Source: Chloroflexota bacterium (lineage in GTDB: Bacteria; Chloroflexota; Dehalococcoidia; Lucifugimonadales; Lucifugimonadaceae). From it: a stretch of 64,000 nucleotides of DNA. The notes beneath the pieces are model-generated. The model was given only the letters and a program-made list of their open reading frames with translations. It made no database searches and had not been told where the DNA came from. The position numbers and the translations under genes are program-made. The DNA lies in assembly GCA_013204545.1 (NCBI GenBank), contig JABMNN010000061.1:18831-82830 (forward strand), given 5' to 3'. Below are positions 43,838 to 53,079 of this stretch, one piece after another. Within the stretch, counting starts at the first letter, position 1. Each line of letters begins with the position of its first letter.

Positions 43838-44112
43838 GACGGAGATACGATCGAATCCGTCCACCCCCTTTAAGCGAGCCCGGTATGGTGAGAGCGGGCA
43901 TGGGGCGGGAATCGATCATCACTCCCGAGCCGTTCACTGAACGTCGGCGTGAACAAACGCTGGCGCTAGGCTGAACCGTTCCTGCCGGACGTTATACCGG
44001 CTCGACTGAGTGTTCCGATAAGCGAAGAGCGAATCGGGAAACCAGGGTGGTACCGCGGTACCGTTTTATTTCAAAACGCCCGTCCCTGATCCATTAGGGG
44101 CGGGCTTTGTTG
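43838..44112 (+). promoter_or_regulatory. T-box riboswitch upstream of ileS
   Basis: AGGGTGGTACCGCGG at 44044-44058 is a canonical T-box sequence, followed by a terminator (44078-44112) whose arms can compete with the antiterminator, just before ileS. Upstream, GACGGA...TCCGTC (43838-43861) encloses a 12-nt loop containing AUC (43850-43852), and CGGGA...TCCCG around 43897-43920 encloses another 12-nt loop with AUCAUCA. Either could present an isoleucine specifier AUC. Uncharged tRNA-Ile would stabilise antitermination. A TTGAGC/TACAGG pair (43805/43828, 17-nt spacing) is a weak promoter candidate. Confidence 0.9.
44078..44112 (+). terminator. T-box leader terminator
   Basis: GCCCGTCCCT (44078-44087) pairs over 10 bp (one G-U) with AGGGGCGGGC (44096-44105), loop GATCCATT, followed by TTTGTTGTT. 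It lies directly after the T-box motif and before ileS, as expected for a transcription-attenuating T-box. Confidence 0.88.
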
Positions 44113-44201
44113 TTAACTTGCGACATCGAACGTCTGTCTCGACTAATCGTCGAGAAAAACAAGTAGAAAGCGTGCCAATGGGCACACAAGGAAAAATACA
44201 C

Positions 44202-47200
44202 GTGGCGAGCCACTTCGATTCAGTAGATCCAAAAGTTGACTTCGTAGCCAATGAGGAAGCAATTCTCAAGTGGTGGGAAGATAACGACATCCCAGCTCGC
44301 TATCGAGCGCTGAACGACGATAAAGAGAAGAAATTCTCGTTCATCGACGGTCCGATCACAGCGAACAACGCCATGGGTGTGCACCACGCATGGGGGCGCA
44401 CGTACAAAGATCTTTTCCTTCGTTTTCGCAATATGCAGGGCTATAAGCAACGATTCCAGAACGGCTTCGACGGTCAGGGGCTTTGGATCGAAGTCGAAGT
44501 CGAAAAAGAGATGGGATTTAAGTCGAAACGCGACATCGAAGCGTTTGGGGTTGGCAAGTTCGTCGAAGAATGTCGTAAACGTGTCGACCGTTTTGCAGCT
44601 CGTATAACTGAGCAATCTAAGCGACTCGGATACTTCATGGACTGGGACAACTCGTACCACACGAAGTCCGACGAAAATAACTACACCATCTGGCATTTCC
44701 TAAAGACCTGTGCTGACAAAGGCTGGATCTACAAGGGTCGAGATGTCATGCCGTGGTGCCCGCGTTGTGGGACGGGACTCTCTCAGCACGAGATCGTCAC
44801 TGAGGGTTATCAGGACATCACCCACGAAAGCCCGTATCTGAAATTCCCACTCATAGACCAAGGGCATGAAGGCGAGAATCTTCTCGTTTGGACCACCACG
44901 CCGTGGACTCTCGCAGCAAACGTGGCTGCCGCAGTAAACCCCGAATACACCTACGCCAAAGTCGAAGACCGCGGCGAGATCCTCTACTTCAGTAAATCTC
45001 TAGTTGAGTCACTAAAGCGTGATCATGTCTTGACCGACGAAGCCAAGGTAATTGGCGAAGTTAAAGGTTCAGAACTCGTAGGCCTCAAATATCGTGGGCC
45101 TTTTGACGAACTTCCTGCACAGGCAGAAACCATCGACCAGCACCGTGTACTGGCGTGGGACGAAGTCGGCGAAGACGAAGGAACAGGTATCGTCCACACG
45201 GCTCCCGGAGCCGGTGCCGAAGACTTCAAGCTCGGTAAGGAAAACGGGCTAACTCCAATCGCCCCGCTCGACCAGAACGGCATTTATTTAGAAGGATTCG
45301 GTGAATTCACTGGCAAATCTGCAGCTGATGTGAAAGACATGGTCTTCGCATCTCTCAAAGAAAAAGGGCTTCTCGTTCGAGTCAACAAGTACACCCACCG
45401 ATATCCGGTTTGCTGGCGGTGCGGCACCGAACTCGTATTCCGCTTGGTCGATGAATGGTTCATCAATATGGACGAAATTCGACCCAAGATGGAAAAAGCC
45501 ACGAACGAGATGAACTGGTACCCAGAGTTTGGTAAGGCGCGCGAGCTCGACTGGCTCAAAAACATGCAGGATTGGATGATCTCGAAAAAACGATATTACG
45601 GTCTCGCCCTACCGATCTACGCCTGCGATTGTGGGCACTTCGATGTGATTGGTTCACAAGAAGAACTCAAAGAACGTGCAGTCGAAGGCTGGGCAGAATT
45701 CGAAGCAAGCGGCGCATCACCACACCGACCGTGGATCGATGGCGTGAAAATCGCTTGCTCAGAATGTGGTGAACCAGTCGATCGTATTCAGGATGTTGGA
45801 AATGCTTGGCTCGATGCCGGAATCGTTCCGTTCTCGACCATCGGCTACAAGTCCGATCCTGAGTACTGGAAAGAATGGTTCCCTGCCGACTGGATATCAG
45901 AAAGCTTTCCGGGACAGTTCCGCAACTGGTTCTACTCTCTGATCGTTATGGCAGCCGTACTCGAAGACTCACTGCCAGCTAGAAACGTTTTTGCATACGC
46001 ACTGATGCGCGACGAAAACGGCGATGAGATGCACAAGTCAAAGGGCAACGCCATCTGGTTCGAAGAAGCAGCCGACAAGATGGGTGTCGACGTGATGCGT
46101 TGGACCTACAGTCGGCACAATCCGGCATCAAACCTCAACTTCGGCTACAAGACAGGAGATGAAGTTCGCCGTCAATTCATGATTCCTCTGTGGAACATTT
46201 ATTCCTTCTTTACGACCTACGCCAACCTCGATGGTTGGACGCCCGGCGACTGCTCGATTCCGGTATCGTTCGGATTCGACGCCGAAGGCACGAAAAACGC
46301 TTATGAGTCGTGGACCATGCCTAAGGGTGAGGGGTTCTCTGAGCTCGACCGTTGGATCCTCTCTGAGCTGAATCAACTCATCGCCAAGATGACCGACAAC
46401 CTAGAAAACTGGCAGCTTCCGTATGCCGCCAGTGAAGTTGAGCAGTTCGTTGAGGATCTGTCGAACTGGTACGTCAGGCGATCACGTCGACGCTTCTGGA
46501 AAACGGAAGGCGACAAGGACAAAAACGCCGCCTATTCGACGCTATACACATGCCTGACTACGCTTTCTCGTCTGTTGGCTCCGTTTACGCCTTTCGTAGC
46601 CGACATCATGTTCCGAAACCTCGTTGCCGATCGCATTGACAGCGCGCCGGATTCGGTCCACCTGACGTCGTGGCCAAAATCCAATGAATCATTGATCGAC
46701 GAAGACGTAATGAACGAAACGCGCCTTGCGATTCGACTGGCTTCTCTAGGTCGGTCGGCACGAGCGCAATCACGGCTAAAAGTTCGTCAGCCTTTGGCAG
46801 AGTTCATCGCAGAAGTACGGCACGATTGGGAGCATTTTGCTCTCGCCAAAATCGAGAATGTTCTAAAAGAAGAATTGAACGTGAAAGCTGTTCGAGACGC
46901 ATCAGCAATGGGCGGTCTGCTCGGATTCGAAATTAAGCCGAACCTGCGCATACTCGGACCCAAGTACGGTAAGCAAATTGGCGAAATCAGAAATGCGCTG
47001 CAAGCAACCGATGCCAATGAAATCGCACGAGCTTCCGAAGCCGGTGAAATCATTTCAATAGGCGGATTTGAACTAGAATCAGACGAAGTTCTCGTCGAAC
47101 GAATAGCGCTTGAGAACTATGCAGTCGCCACCGACGCCGGTTATGCCGGAGCAGTCTTTACGGTTGTTTCAGACGAACTAAAAGCTGAGGGAACAGCCCG

Positions 47201-47459
47201 CGAAGTGGTGCGTATGATTCAGAATCTACGCAAAACGTCAGGTCTCGAAATCTCAGATCGAATCAACCTCTGGATGTCGTGTTCAGATGATGTGACCGGA
47301 GCTTTGATGACCTACTCTGACTACATTGCGGCAGAAACGTTGGCTGAAAACATCGACCTCGGAGCAGTCCTTAGCGACGATGCGCTCGGAATAGCCGCAA
47401 CTGAAACTTTGATACTCGATGACGACTCAACTATCACCGTCGCTTTAGAAAAAGCGTAA
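44202..47459 (+). CDS. ileS: Isoleucine--tRNA ligase
   Basis: The track begins at TTG 44118. GTG 44202 is preferred: AAGGA lies 8 nt upstream and homology starts there (FDSVDPKVDFVANEEAILKWWE); ATG 44178 is an alternative. 1085 aa. The class I HIGH motif is the variant GVHHAWGR (about 58-65), KMSKS is MHKSKGNAI (about 610), the editing domain holds LLVWTTTPWTLAANVAAAVNPEY and VHTAPGAGAEDF, and a C-terminal anticodon-binding domain follows (LSNWYVRRSRRRFWK). The form with GPITANN..GVHHAWGR belongs to a distinct IleRS clade. Controlled by the T-box leader. Confidence 0.95.
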   Translation: MASHFDSVDPKVDFVANEEAILKWWEDNDIPARYRALNDDKEKKFSFIDGPITANNAMGVHHAWGRTYKDLFLRFRNMQGYKQRFQNGFDGQGLWIEVEVEKEMGFKSKRDIEAFGVGKFVEECRKRVDRFAARITEQSKRLGYFMDWDNSYHTKSDENNYTIWHFLKTCADKGWIYKGRDVMPWCPRCGTGLSQHEIVTEGYQDITHESPYLKFPLIDQGHEGENLLVWTTTPWTLAANVAAAVNPEYTYAKVEDRGEILYFSKSLVESLKRDHVLTDEAKVIGEVKGSELVGLKYRGPFDELPAQAETIDQHRVLAWDEVGEDEGTGIVHTAPGAGAEDFKLGKENGLTPIAPLDQNGIYLEGFGEFTGKSAADVKDMVFASLKEKGLLVRVNKYTHRYPVCWRCGTELVFRLVDEWFINMDEIRPKMEKATNEMNWYPEFGKARELDWLKNMQDWMISKKRYYGLALPIYACDCGHFDVIGSQEELKERAVEGWAEFEASGASPHRPWIDGVKIACSECGEPVDRIQDVGNAWLDAGIVPFSTIGYKSDPEYWKEWFPADWISESFPGQFRNWFYSLIVMAAVLEDSLPARNVFAYALMRDENGDEMHKSKGNAIWFEEAADKMGVDVMRWTYSRHNPASNLNFGYKTGDEVRRQFMIPLWNIYSFFTTYANLDGWTPGDCSIPVSFGFDAEGTKNAYESWTMPKGEGFSELDRWILSELNQLIAKMTDNLENWQLPYAASEVEQFVEDLSNWYVRRSRRRFWKTEGDKDKNAAYSTLYTCLTTLSRLLAPFTPFVADIMFRNLVADRIDSAPDSVHLTSWPKSNESLIDEDVMNETRLAIRLASLGRSARAQSRLKVRQPLAEFIAEVRHDWEHFALAKIENVLKEELNVKAVRDASAMGGLLGFEIKPNLRILGPKYGKQIGEIRNALQATDANEIARASEAGEIISIGGFELESDEVLVERIALENYAVATDAGYAGAVFTVVSDELKAEGTAREVVRMIQNLRKTSGLEISDRINLWMSCSDDVTGALMTYSDYIAAETLAENIDLGAVLSDDALGIAATETLILDDDSTITVALEKA

Positions 47460-47485
47460 TTCGTTCTGTAGGTAGGGCAACAAAC

Positions 47486-48463
47486 ATGAAAGCACTCCTC
47501 CTCGACAAACCCGGCCCAGTATCCGATCTTCGCATTGGTGAACTTTCTCTACCCGAACCGGGCCCGAACGAGATTCGAGTGAAGGTTTACGCTGTCAGCC
47601 TTAATCCGGTCGACTACAAACTGGCAGGGCGTGGCAACGATAACTGGACGTTCCCGCACGTTCTCGGACTCGACGTTGCTGGTGTTGTCGACGCGATCGG
47701 TTCTGACGTTGTTCAGTGGCACCCATACGATCGGGTTTTCTACCACGGCGATCTCACCAAGGCTGGCGGATTCGCCGAATACGCGATTACAACCGCCCAC
47801 ACTAGTGCCAGGATTCCAGACAACGTCACGTTTGCTGAAGCGGCGGCAATACCATGCGCAGGACTAACCGCTTACGAGGCGGTGGTGCGTCGTCTAGATG
47901 TCCAACAAGAGCACACGGTATGGATGCAGGGTGGTGCAGGTGGCGTAGGCGGCTTCGGGATTCAGATATGCAAGAACATAGGCGCAACGGTCATAACCAC
48001 TGCCTCTGAACGAAACCATGATTTCGTGAAGTCGCTCGGGGCAGATCATGCGATCGATTACAACAACGAGCACGTGGTCAAAACGATCATGGCAATTACT
48101 AACGGTCGAGGAGTTGATCGGGTACTCGGAGCGGTCGATGCAAATACCGTCAATGAAGGAATTGAAGTTCTTAAATTCCGTGGAGGAATCGCCTGTGTAG
48201 CCGGAATGCCGACCATCACAGACACGACGTTCTCTGGTGCGAAGTCGATCCACAACATTGCGTATGGCGGGGCTCACACGTCGACCAATCGGGCAGCCCA
48301 GTTCGATCTCGCGAAAATGGCACAAGAAATGATCGCACTCGTAGCCGATAAGAAAATCGATCCGATGATCGAGCAAACGATTAGCTTTGAAAACATTCCA
48401 GAGGGTCTAGCTCAACTCGAATCCCGCCACGTTCGTGGGAAGATCGTCGCTGAGATCGAATGA
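47486..48463 (+). CDS. MDR-superfamily NADPH:quinone oxidoreductase-like protein
   Basis: 325 aa medium-chain dehydrogenase/reductase. GroES-like N-terminal domain (PGPNEIRVKVYAVSLNPVDYKLAGR, VLGLDVAGVVDAIGSDV) and Rossmann domain with VWMQGGAGGVGGFGIQICKNIGATVITTAS. The cysteine ligands of zinc alcohol dehydrogenases are absent, so it is a zinc-free quinone-oxidoreductase/enoyl-reductase type despite names such as zinc-binding dehydrogenase in databases. ATG 26 nt after ileS; may be read through from it. Confidence 0.92.
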   Translation: MKALLLDKPGPVSDLRIGELSLPEPGPNEIRVKVYAVSLNPVDYKLAGRGNDNWTFPHVLGLDVAGVVDAIGSDVVQWHPYDRVFYHGDLTKAGGFAEYAITTAHTSARIPDNVTFAEAAAIPCAGLTAYEAVVRRLDVQQEHTVWMQGGAGGVGGFGIQICKNIGATVITTASERNHDFVKSLGADHAIDYNNEHVVKTIMAITNGRGVDRVLGAVDANTVNEGIEVLKFRGGIACVAGMPTITDTTFSGAKSIHNIAYGGAHTSTNRAAQFDLAKMAQEMIALVADKKIDPMIEQTISFENIPEGLAQLESRHVRGKIVAEIE

Positions 48464-48550
48464 GCATTTAGCGCAGAACTGTGCGGTTTGGGCCCCTTTC
48501 AGCTTTCTCCTGATCGGTGAACCTAAATAAGTAAAACCCACAATGCCGAT

Positions 48551-50392
48551 TTGGTGCTAAGACTAAGATCATTCATCACTCTATGCATAGACTCAATAGC
48601 GAGTCCATTCGCATGTGACTCGTTGATAGAGATTGCATTGATTTTCCTGTTATTAGGTTCTGGAATAATCACGGTATCGCTTGTGGTTTACGCAACTCGT
48701 CTCGAGGGTCGTGCCGGAATAGCGCCGATGGCTGTCGTATTCACTGGTATCGCGATTTGGTCATTCGCATATGTAATTGAACTCAGTGCTGAATCATTCG
48801 ACATGAGACTAACGGCAGCAAAAGTCTCATATGTTGGGATTGTTCTCATCCCCGGCTCATGGTTTGTGTTCGCACTCGAATACACCGGTAGACGTCGTTG
48901 GATATCGAAGAGACTGATTCTTGCACTGACAATTGCGCCACTCATCGCCCTGACTGCCGTCTGGACAAATGACTTTCACCATTTGCGCTGGACTGGCACC
49001 GTGATTCACCGGACAGAGCAGTCGTACTGGATAGAATTCAAAGGAGGTCCATTTTTTTGGGTGCACAGTATCTACTCATACAACCTGTTATTAGTGGGTA
49101 TGGGCTTGGTATTTCGAGAGGCCATTCGTCTACCAGGCAAATTAAGAAAACAGGGATTCGCCCTCATTTTCGTAACGCTAACACCGTTCTTCGGCAGCAT
49201 GCTTCACGTTCTGGGCATCTCACCGTTCGGGATCATCGATCCAGCTCCAATAACCGCGTTAATCTCTAGCTTGATGATGATCGTAATAGTTAGGCGACTC
49301 AAACTTCTACAAGTTCTCCCAATCGGTCGAGAAGTCATAATGAAGAACTTTCGAGATGGAATGATCATCGTCGATGAGAACTCCGTTATCGTTGATATCA
49401 ACCAAACAGCTGAGCAAACCATAGGCCTCACGTTAAACGACGTTGTCTTGAAAAACGCTAAGGAAATTTTCGGAGACCGAGGAACATTCACCAGCTTCGA
49501 TTTTACGTCGACTTTGGGATTGGAACACGGCGTGCATATCGATCCAGTCTTGGGCGTAAATGGTCTGCACTACCACCCGGTGGTTTCCAACATTGACGAT
49601 GGATCAGACAGGATGTTGGGGCGGTTAGTGATTTTCCGAGATATTTCAGATCGAATGGAAGTCGAGAAACAAGTCGCTGAAGCACGAAGCCAATTCCTAT
49701 CAACAATTTCGCACGAGCTCCGAACTCCACTAACTGTTATTTCAGCATTCGCCGATATATTGGTGAGTAACCGGGAACAAATCCTCGGAGAAAAACAGAT
49801 CCAGCAGGTATCGGCAATTCAACGATCATCAAGAAATATGAATGCGCTGATATCTGACCTGCTTGACGTGTCACATTCTGATGGCGGACGTCTCACAATC
49901 GAACCCGTTGAGTTTGAGTTGACACAAGTAATTCGAGATATCGAGATAAACACTCAGAACCAACTCGATGCTAAAAATCAGCAGCTCCTCATTGAAATGA
50001 ACCACAGGGAGTTATATCTGGTTGCAGATGAGTTGAGATTTATTCAAATTGTCACGAATTTGGTTACGAACGCATCGAAATACTCTGCGATAGGCAAGAC
50101 CATTAACTTAGATTTAGATGTTCTTCGATCTGGAATTCGATTATCCGTAGCAGATGAAGGAATCGGCATATCTACAGAGGATATGTCAAAGATGTTTACG
50201 CCATTCTTCCGGGCTGAAAATGCCGAGACTCGCTCGCAACCTGGCACCGGGCTGGGACTATCAATCGTCAAATCAGTGGTTGAACTTCATGATGGAGAAA
50301 TCGAAATCGATAGTGTTTTCGGCGTCGGAACCAAGGTGACATTTTGGATTCCCGGATTGATCGATAAGACAGTGGATCAAGCGGTCGCTTAG
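48551..50392 (+). CDS. Membrane sensor histidine kinase with 7TM N-terminal region and PAS domain
   Basis: 613 aa from TTG 48551; the true start may be a later TTG (for example 48623), since the first helix begins at LIEIALIFLLLGSGIITV. Seven hydrophobic helices (about 25-250) match the histidine-kinase N-terminal 7TM region (His_kinase_N7TM; FALEYTGRRRW is typical). A PAS-like domain follows (MKNFRDGMIIVDENSVIVDINQTAEQTIG), then HisKA with H388 (TISHELRTPLTVISAF) and HATPase_c (NLVTNASKYSA, DEGIGI, GTGLGLSIVKSV). The kinase core closely resembles that of the four-GAF kinase at 19538. Orphan: no response regulator beside it. Confidence 0.92.
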   Translation: MVLRLRSFITLCIDSIASPFACDSLIEIALIFLLLGSGIITVSLVVYATRLEGRAGIAPMAVVFTGIAIWSFAYVIELSAESFDMRLTAAKVSYVGIVLIPGSWFVFALEYTGRRRWISKRLILALTIAPLIALTAVWTNDFHHLRWTGTVIHRTEQSYWIEFKGGPFFWVHSIYSYNLLLVGMGLVFREAIRLPGKLRKQGFALIFVTLTPFFGSMLHVLGISPFGIIDPAPITALISSLMMIVIVRRLKLLQVLPIGREVIMKNFRDGMIIVDENSVIVDINQTAEQTIGLTLNDVVLKNAKEIFGDRGTFTSFDFTSTLGLEHGVHIDPVLGVNGLHYHPVVSNIDDGSDRMLGRLVIFRDISDRMEVEKQVAEARSQFLSTISHELRTPLTVISAFADILVSNREQILGEKQIQQVSAIQRSSRNMNALISDLLDVSHSDGGRLTIEPVEFELTQVIRDIEINTQNQLDAKNQQLLIEMNHRELYLVADELRFIQIVTNLVTNASKYSAIGKTINLDLDVLRSGIRLSVADEGIGISTEDMSKMFTPFFRAENAETRSQPGTGLGLSIVKSVVELHDGEIEIDSVFGVGTKVTFWIPGLIDKTVDQAVA

Positions 50393-50797
50393 CGATTTTC
50401 TGTAGGATCGACGCTCTTCACGGTTCAAGCCCAACCTGCGTGCCACCGACACATGGACAACAATCTAATCTTTCGCCCGATGGTAACAACTGTGTGCCTG
50501 TCCCAATTCAAATCCGATACACTGCGGCAAGATGATCGCCACACTCACTTAGACCAACATAGAACCTCTTCGATTAAAAATCCTGCGATAGCACTACAAG
50601 CACCATAGGATTGAGAGCAAGAAGATATTTCACAGAAATACGGGGTATTGAACGGCGTATCGGTGCGTTCGATAAAACGCTTCTTACCATTGATTCAAGA
50701 TCAGAATCGGTATCGATGCGAATTCGAAAACTCTCAACTGGCTCTGAGACCTGACACTTCCGAAGCAAAGGCTGAAACAGTGACGTTCACGCCATAA
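50393..50797. other. Intergenic region without a recognised gene
   Basis: 405 nt between the 7TM kinase and the convergent YihY gene. The 64-aa minus-strand ORF at 50574-50768 has no recognisable motif, and I see no ribosome-binding site that supports it. No terminator, tRNA or repeat stands out. Confidence 0.4.
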
Positions 50798-51850
50798 CTA
50801 GTCGCGATCTGGCCGTATGGTGGCGCCGTTTGTAATTGAACCAGAGTTCCTCACCGCGTCTGGATTATCATCAAAATCCGAGTATTGCCCTCCAGTAGGG
50901 ATTGGGTTTGACATACCCGGCAGCGACGCCGTCCCACGAATTCGCTGTAAGCTTCTCGATAGTGACTGATTGCGCTTCTTCTGTTCGGCTTCCGCCAGAT
51001 AGAACGCGTATCGCGAAGTGAGCATTGCCCCAACCAACAAAATAATCGCCGACACGTAAACAAAAATCATCAAAACGATGATTACGCTGACACCACCATA
51101 AATCGTAGTCGCCACACCGCTCATGTTTCTCAGATAGAAAACAAAAATCGCTTTCGAAATTTCAAACGCGGCAGCACCGGCAAGTGCGGTTGGCCAAACC
51201 TCTTTGAACCGCAACTTAGTATTCGGTAGCCACCAATACAAAGTCAGGAACACCATGAAGTTCAGCACTAAGGGAACGAACACAGCGATCCGTTGCCAAA
51301 GAACGGGGTCGCTAATAGGAGCGTCGGGAAGCCAAATTGCCGAAAGGTCCTGAATGAAAGTGATCGTTCCGGTAATAATCACCGAAGCGAACAGCAGGGT
51401 TGCGGCGCCAAACATCAAAGCGATGTCCATCATTCGTTCAGTAATGAATGAACGAGTCTTATTGATGCCCCAAATGACATTTATGCTCTTACGTATCGCG
51501 CTAAATACTTGCTGCGATACCCAAAATAGTCCGATGACTGCGACTACTCCACCAACTGCCCGTCCGTCCGAAATACTCTTAAAGAAGTTCCCAAGAAATG
51601 CATCGTCGGCTTCGGCGAGAACGGGAATCTGTTCTCTAAGTCCAGCAATCAATTGGGTCTCGAAATCTCCGACACCGAGAAATAACGAAAATACTGCTAT
51701 CAACGCCAGTGAAAGTGGAAAGAGCGAGAAGAACGCGTAGTACGCAATGGCCGCCGACATATACGGACCGTTCTTTTCAAGGAACTCGTTGAAGTTACTT
51801 GAAATGAATTTGATTATTCGAACTACGGCGTTAAGCATTAGGCTACCCAT
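50798..51850 (-). CDS. YihY/BrkB family membrane protein
   Basis: 350 aa. Family signatures GPYMSAAIAYYAFFSLFPLSLALIAVFSLFLG near the N-terminus, SQQVFSAIRKSINVIWGI, LYWWLPNTKLRFKEVWPTALAGAAAFEISKAIFVFYL and a C-terminal LLVGAMLTSRYAF, with about six membrane helices. The last ~65 residues are a polar, Gly/Ser/Arg-rich tail. The family was once thought to be RNase BN; its actual role is unknown (membrane protein, possibly involved in envelope function or transport). Confidence 0.93.
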   Translation of the reverse strand: MGSLMLNAVVRIIKFISSNFNEFLEKNGPYMSAAIAYYAFFSLFPLSLALIAVFSLFLGVGDFETQLIAGLREQIPVLAEADDAFLGNFFKSISDGRAVGGVVAVIGLFWVSQQVFSAIRKSINVIWGINKTRSFITERMMDIALMFGAATLLFASVIITGTITFIQDLSAIWLPDAPISDPVLWQRIAVFVPLVLNFMVFLTLYWWLPNTKLRFKEVWPTALAGAAAFEISKAIFVFYLRNMSGVATTIYGGVSVIIVLMIFVYVSAIILLVGAMLTSRYAFYLAEAEQKKRNQSLSRSLQRIRGTASLPGMSNPIPTGGQYSDFDDNPDAVRNSGSITNGATIRPDRD

Positions 51851-51959
51851 TGTGCCAATTAGAGTTCACGCGGTGCAATCGTGACGATAAACGTATAAAC
51901 GGGACGAACACAGAATATAATTTGGTGCGTATACGAACAGACACTCCGCCACCGCGCAA

Positions 51960-52997
51960 TTAGCCCAGCTCGCCAGCTCGGAATGCAGTGATGTAGTTCA
52001 TTGCGAAATCGTCATTGCCTTTAAGCAACTCAAGTGCGAAGCGCGCGGGGACTGAGTCGAGATCGGCGTTGAGTGATTGCTGAGCGGAGGTTGTCATGGG
52101 ATCAATGATCCCAGAGTCAGCCCCGGCCTGAATCGCCAAGTATAGGAACACATCGTTAATGAGTTGTCGCTTCGGAATCCCAAACGACACATTGCTCATA
52201 CCACCCGCTATATGAATTTCATCTCCGAACTCTGCTCTTATTTTCTCGATGGCCTCGAAGGCATGTTTACCGTAGTTCGCATCTACCGCGATTGGAAAAT
52301 ATAGAGGGTCGACGAATATGTCGCCTTTATCCATGCCTTTCGACAACGCCATTTCCACGATCCTACCGACGTTCTCAAGTCGTTCGTCAGCATCTGCCGG
52401 CATACCGACCTCGTTCGACGCCATGACCACGGCCCGAGCGTTGTGCTTCTTCGCCATATCGATCGCCTCAGGTCGCTCGAGTGCGATCGAGTTCAGCATT
52501 GGTCGTCCTAGACTTCCGCTATATGCAGACAGACCTGCTTCGATGATCTCTGAATTAGAAGAATCTATGCTCGGAGGAACCGAAGAAATCGATTCGACAA
52601 ATTTGACCAGCCACTCCATCGTGGCAATCTGCTCGTGTAGCCGGTATGAAGACTCGTCGACGTTCAGATCGAGATAGTGCGAACCGGCGTTGATCTGCCG
52701 ATCGACCTCGTACTTGATGTAAGCCTTGCCAGCTTCAGCCTGATCGGCATCGCCATTGGCACCCATCCACATAGCAATTTGGAAGTGTTTTAGCGTGCCC
52801 TGCTGATACGGCTGGGTGGTAGTGAAATGTTCAGGAACATGGACGAATCGCCGTTCACCATCGAGTCGGTACTTGATTGCCTCTTTACCATCTTCGAATA
52901 CGTGACCACGCACCCCGCCACGCTTCACAACGCGAGTTGCGTGAATGTTCTCACCTATTACGGTGAACTGATCGGGGCTGCTGATGACTTTAGGCAT
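51960..52997 (-). CDS. Pterin-binding (dihydropteroate synthase-like) methyltransferase
   Basis: 345 aa. The pterin-binding TIM barrel is recognisable: FTVIGENIHATRVV (strand 1), GSHYLDLNVDESSY (the DxN motif), PPSIDSSNSEIIEAGL, GRPMLNSIALERPEA, ARAVVMASNE and IHIAGGMSNVSFGIPKRQLINDVFLYLAIQAGADSGIIDP, the last being typical of methyltetrahydrofolate:corrinoid methyltransferases (AcsE/MetH MeTr domain) rather than FolP. It lies 82 nt downstream of the MTHFR-like gene on the same strand, forming a folate one-carbon pair. No corrinoid protein is adjacent. Confidence 0.87.
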   Translation of the reverse strand: MPKVISSPDQFTVIGENIHATRVVKRGGVRGHVFEDGKEAIKYRLDGERRFVHVPEHFTTTQPYQQGTLKHFQIAMWMGANGDADQAEAGKAYIKYEVDRQINAGSHYLDLNVDESSYRLHEQIATMEWLVKFVESISSVPPSIDSSNSEIIEAGLSAYSGSLGRPMLNSIALERPEAIDMAKKHNARAVVMASNEVGMPADADERLENVGRIVEMALSKGMDKGDIFVDPLYFPIAVDANYGKHAFEAIEKIRAEFGDEIHIAGGMSNVSFGIPKRQLINDVFLYLAIQAGADSGIIDPMTTSAQQSLNADLDSVPARFALELLKGNDDFAMNYITAFRAGELG

Positions 52998-53079
52998 TGT
53001 GTTTCACTTACTGGCTCGACCACTACTAATAATTTCTGGTCGGTATCTCAAGCTGTTGTAGCCGAGTAACGACTACCGA

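Noticed and set aside
50574-50768. 64-aa minus-strand ORF between the 7TM kinase and YihY gene
   Set aside because: No ribosome-binding site, homology-like motif or coding signal that I can see.
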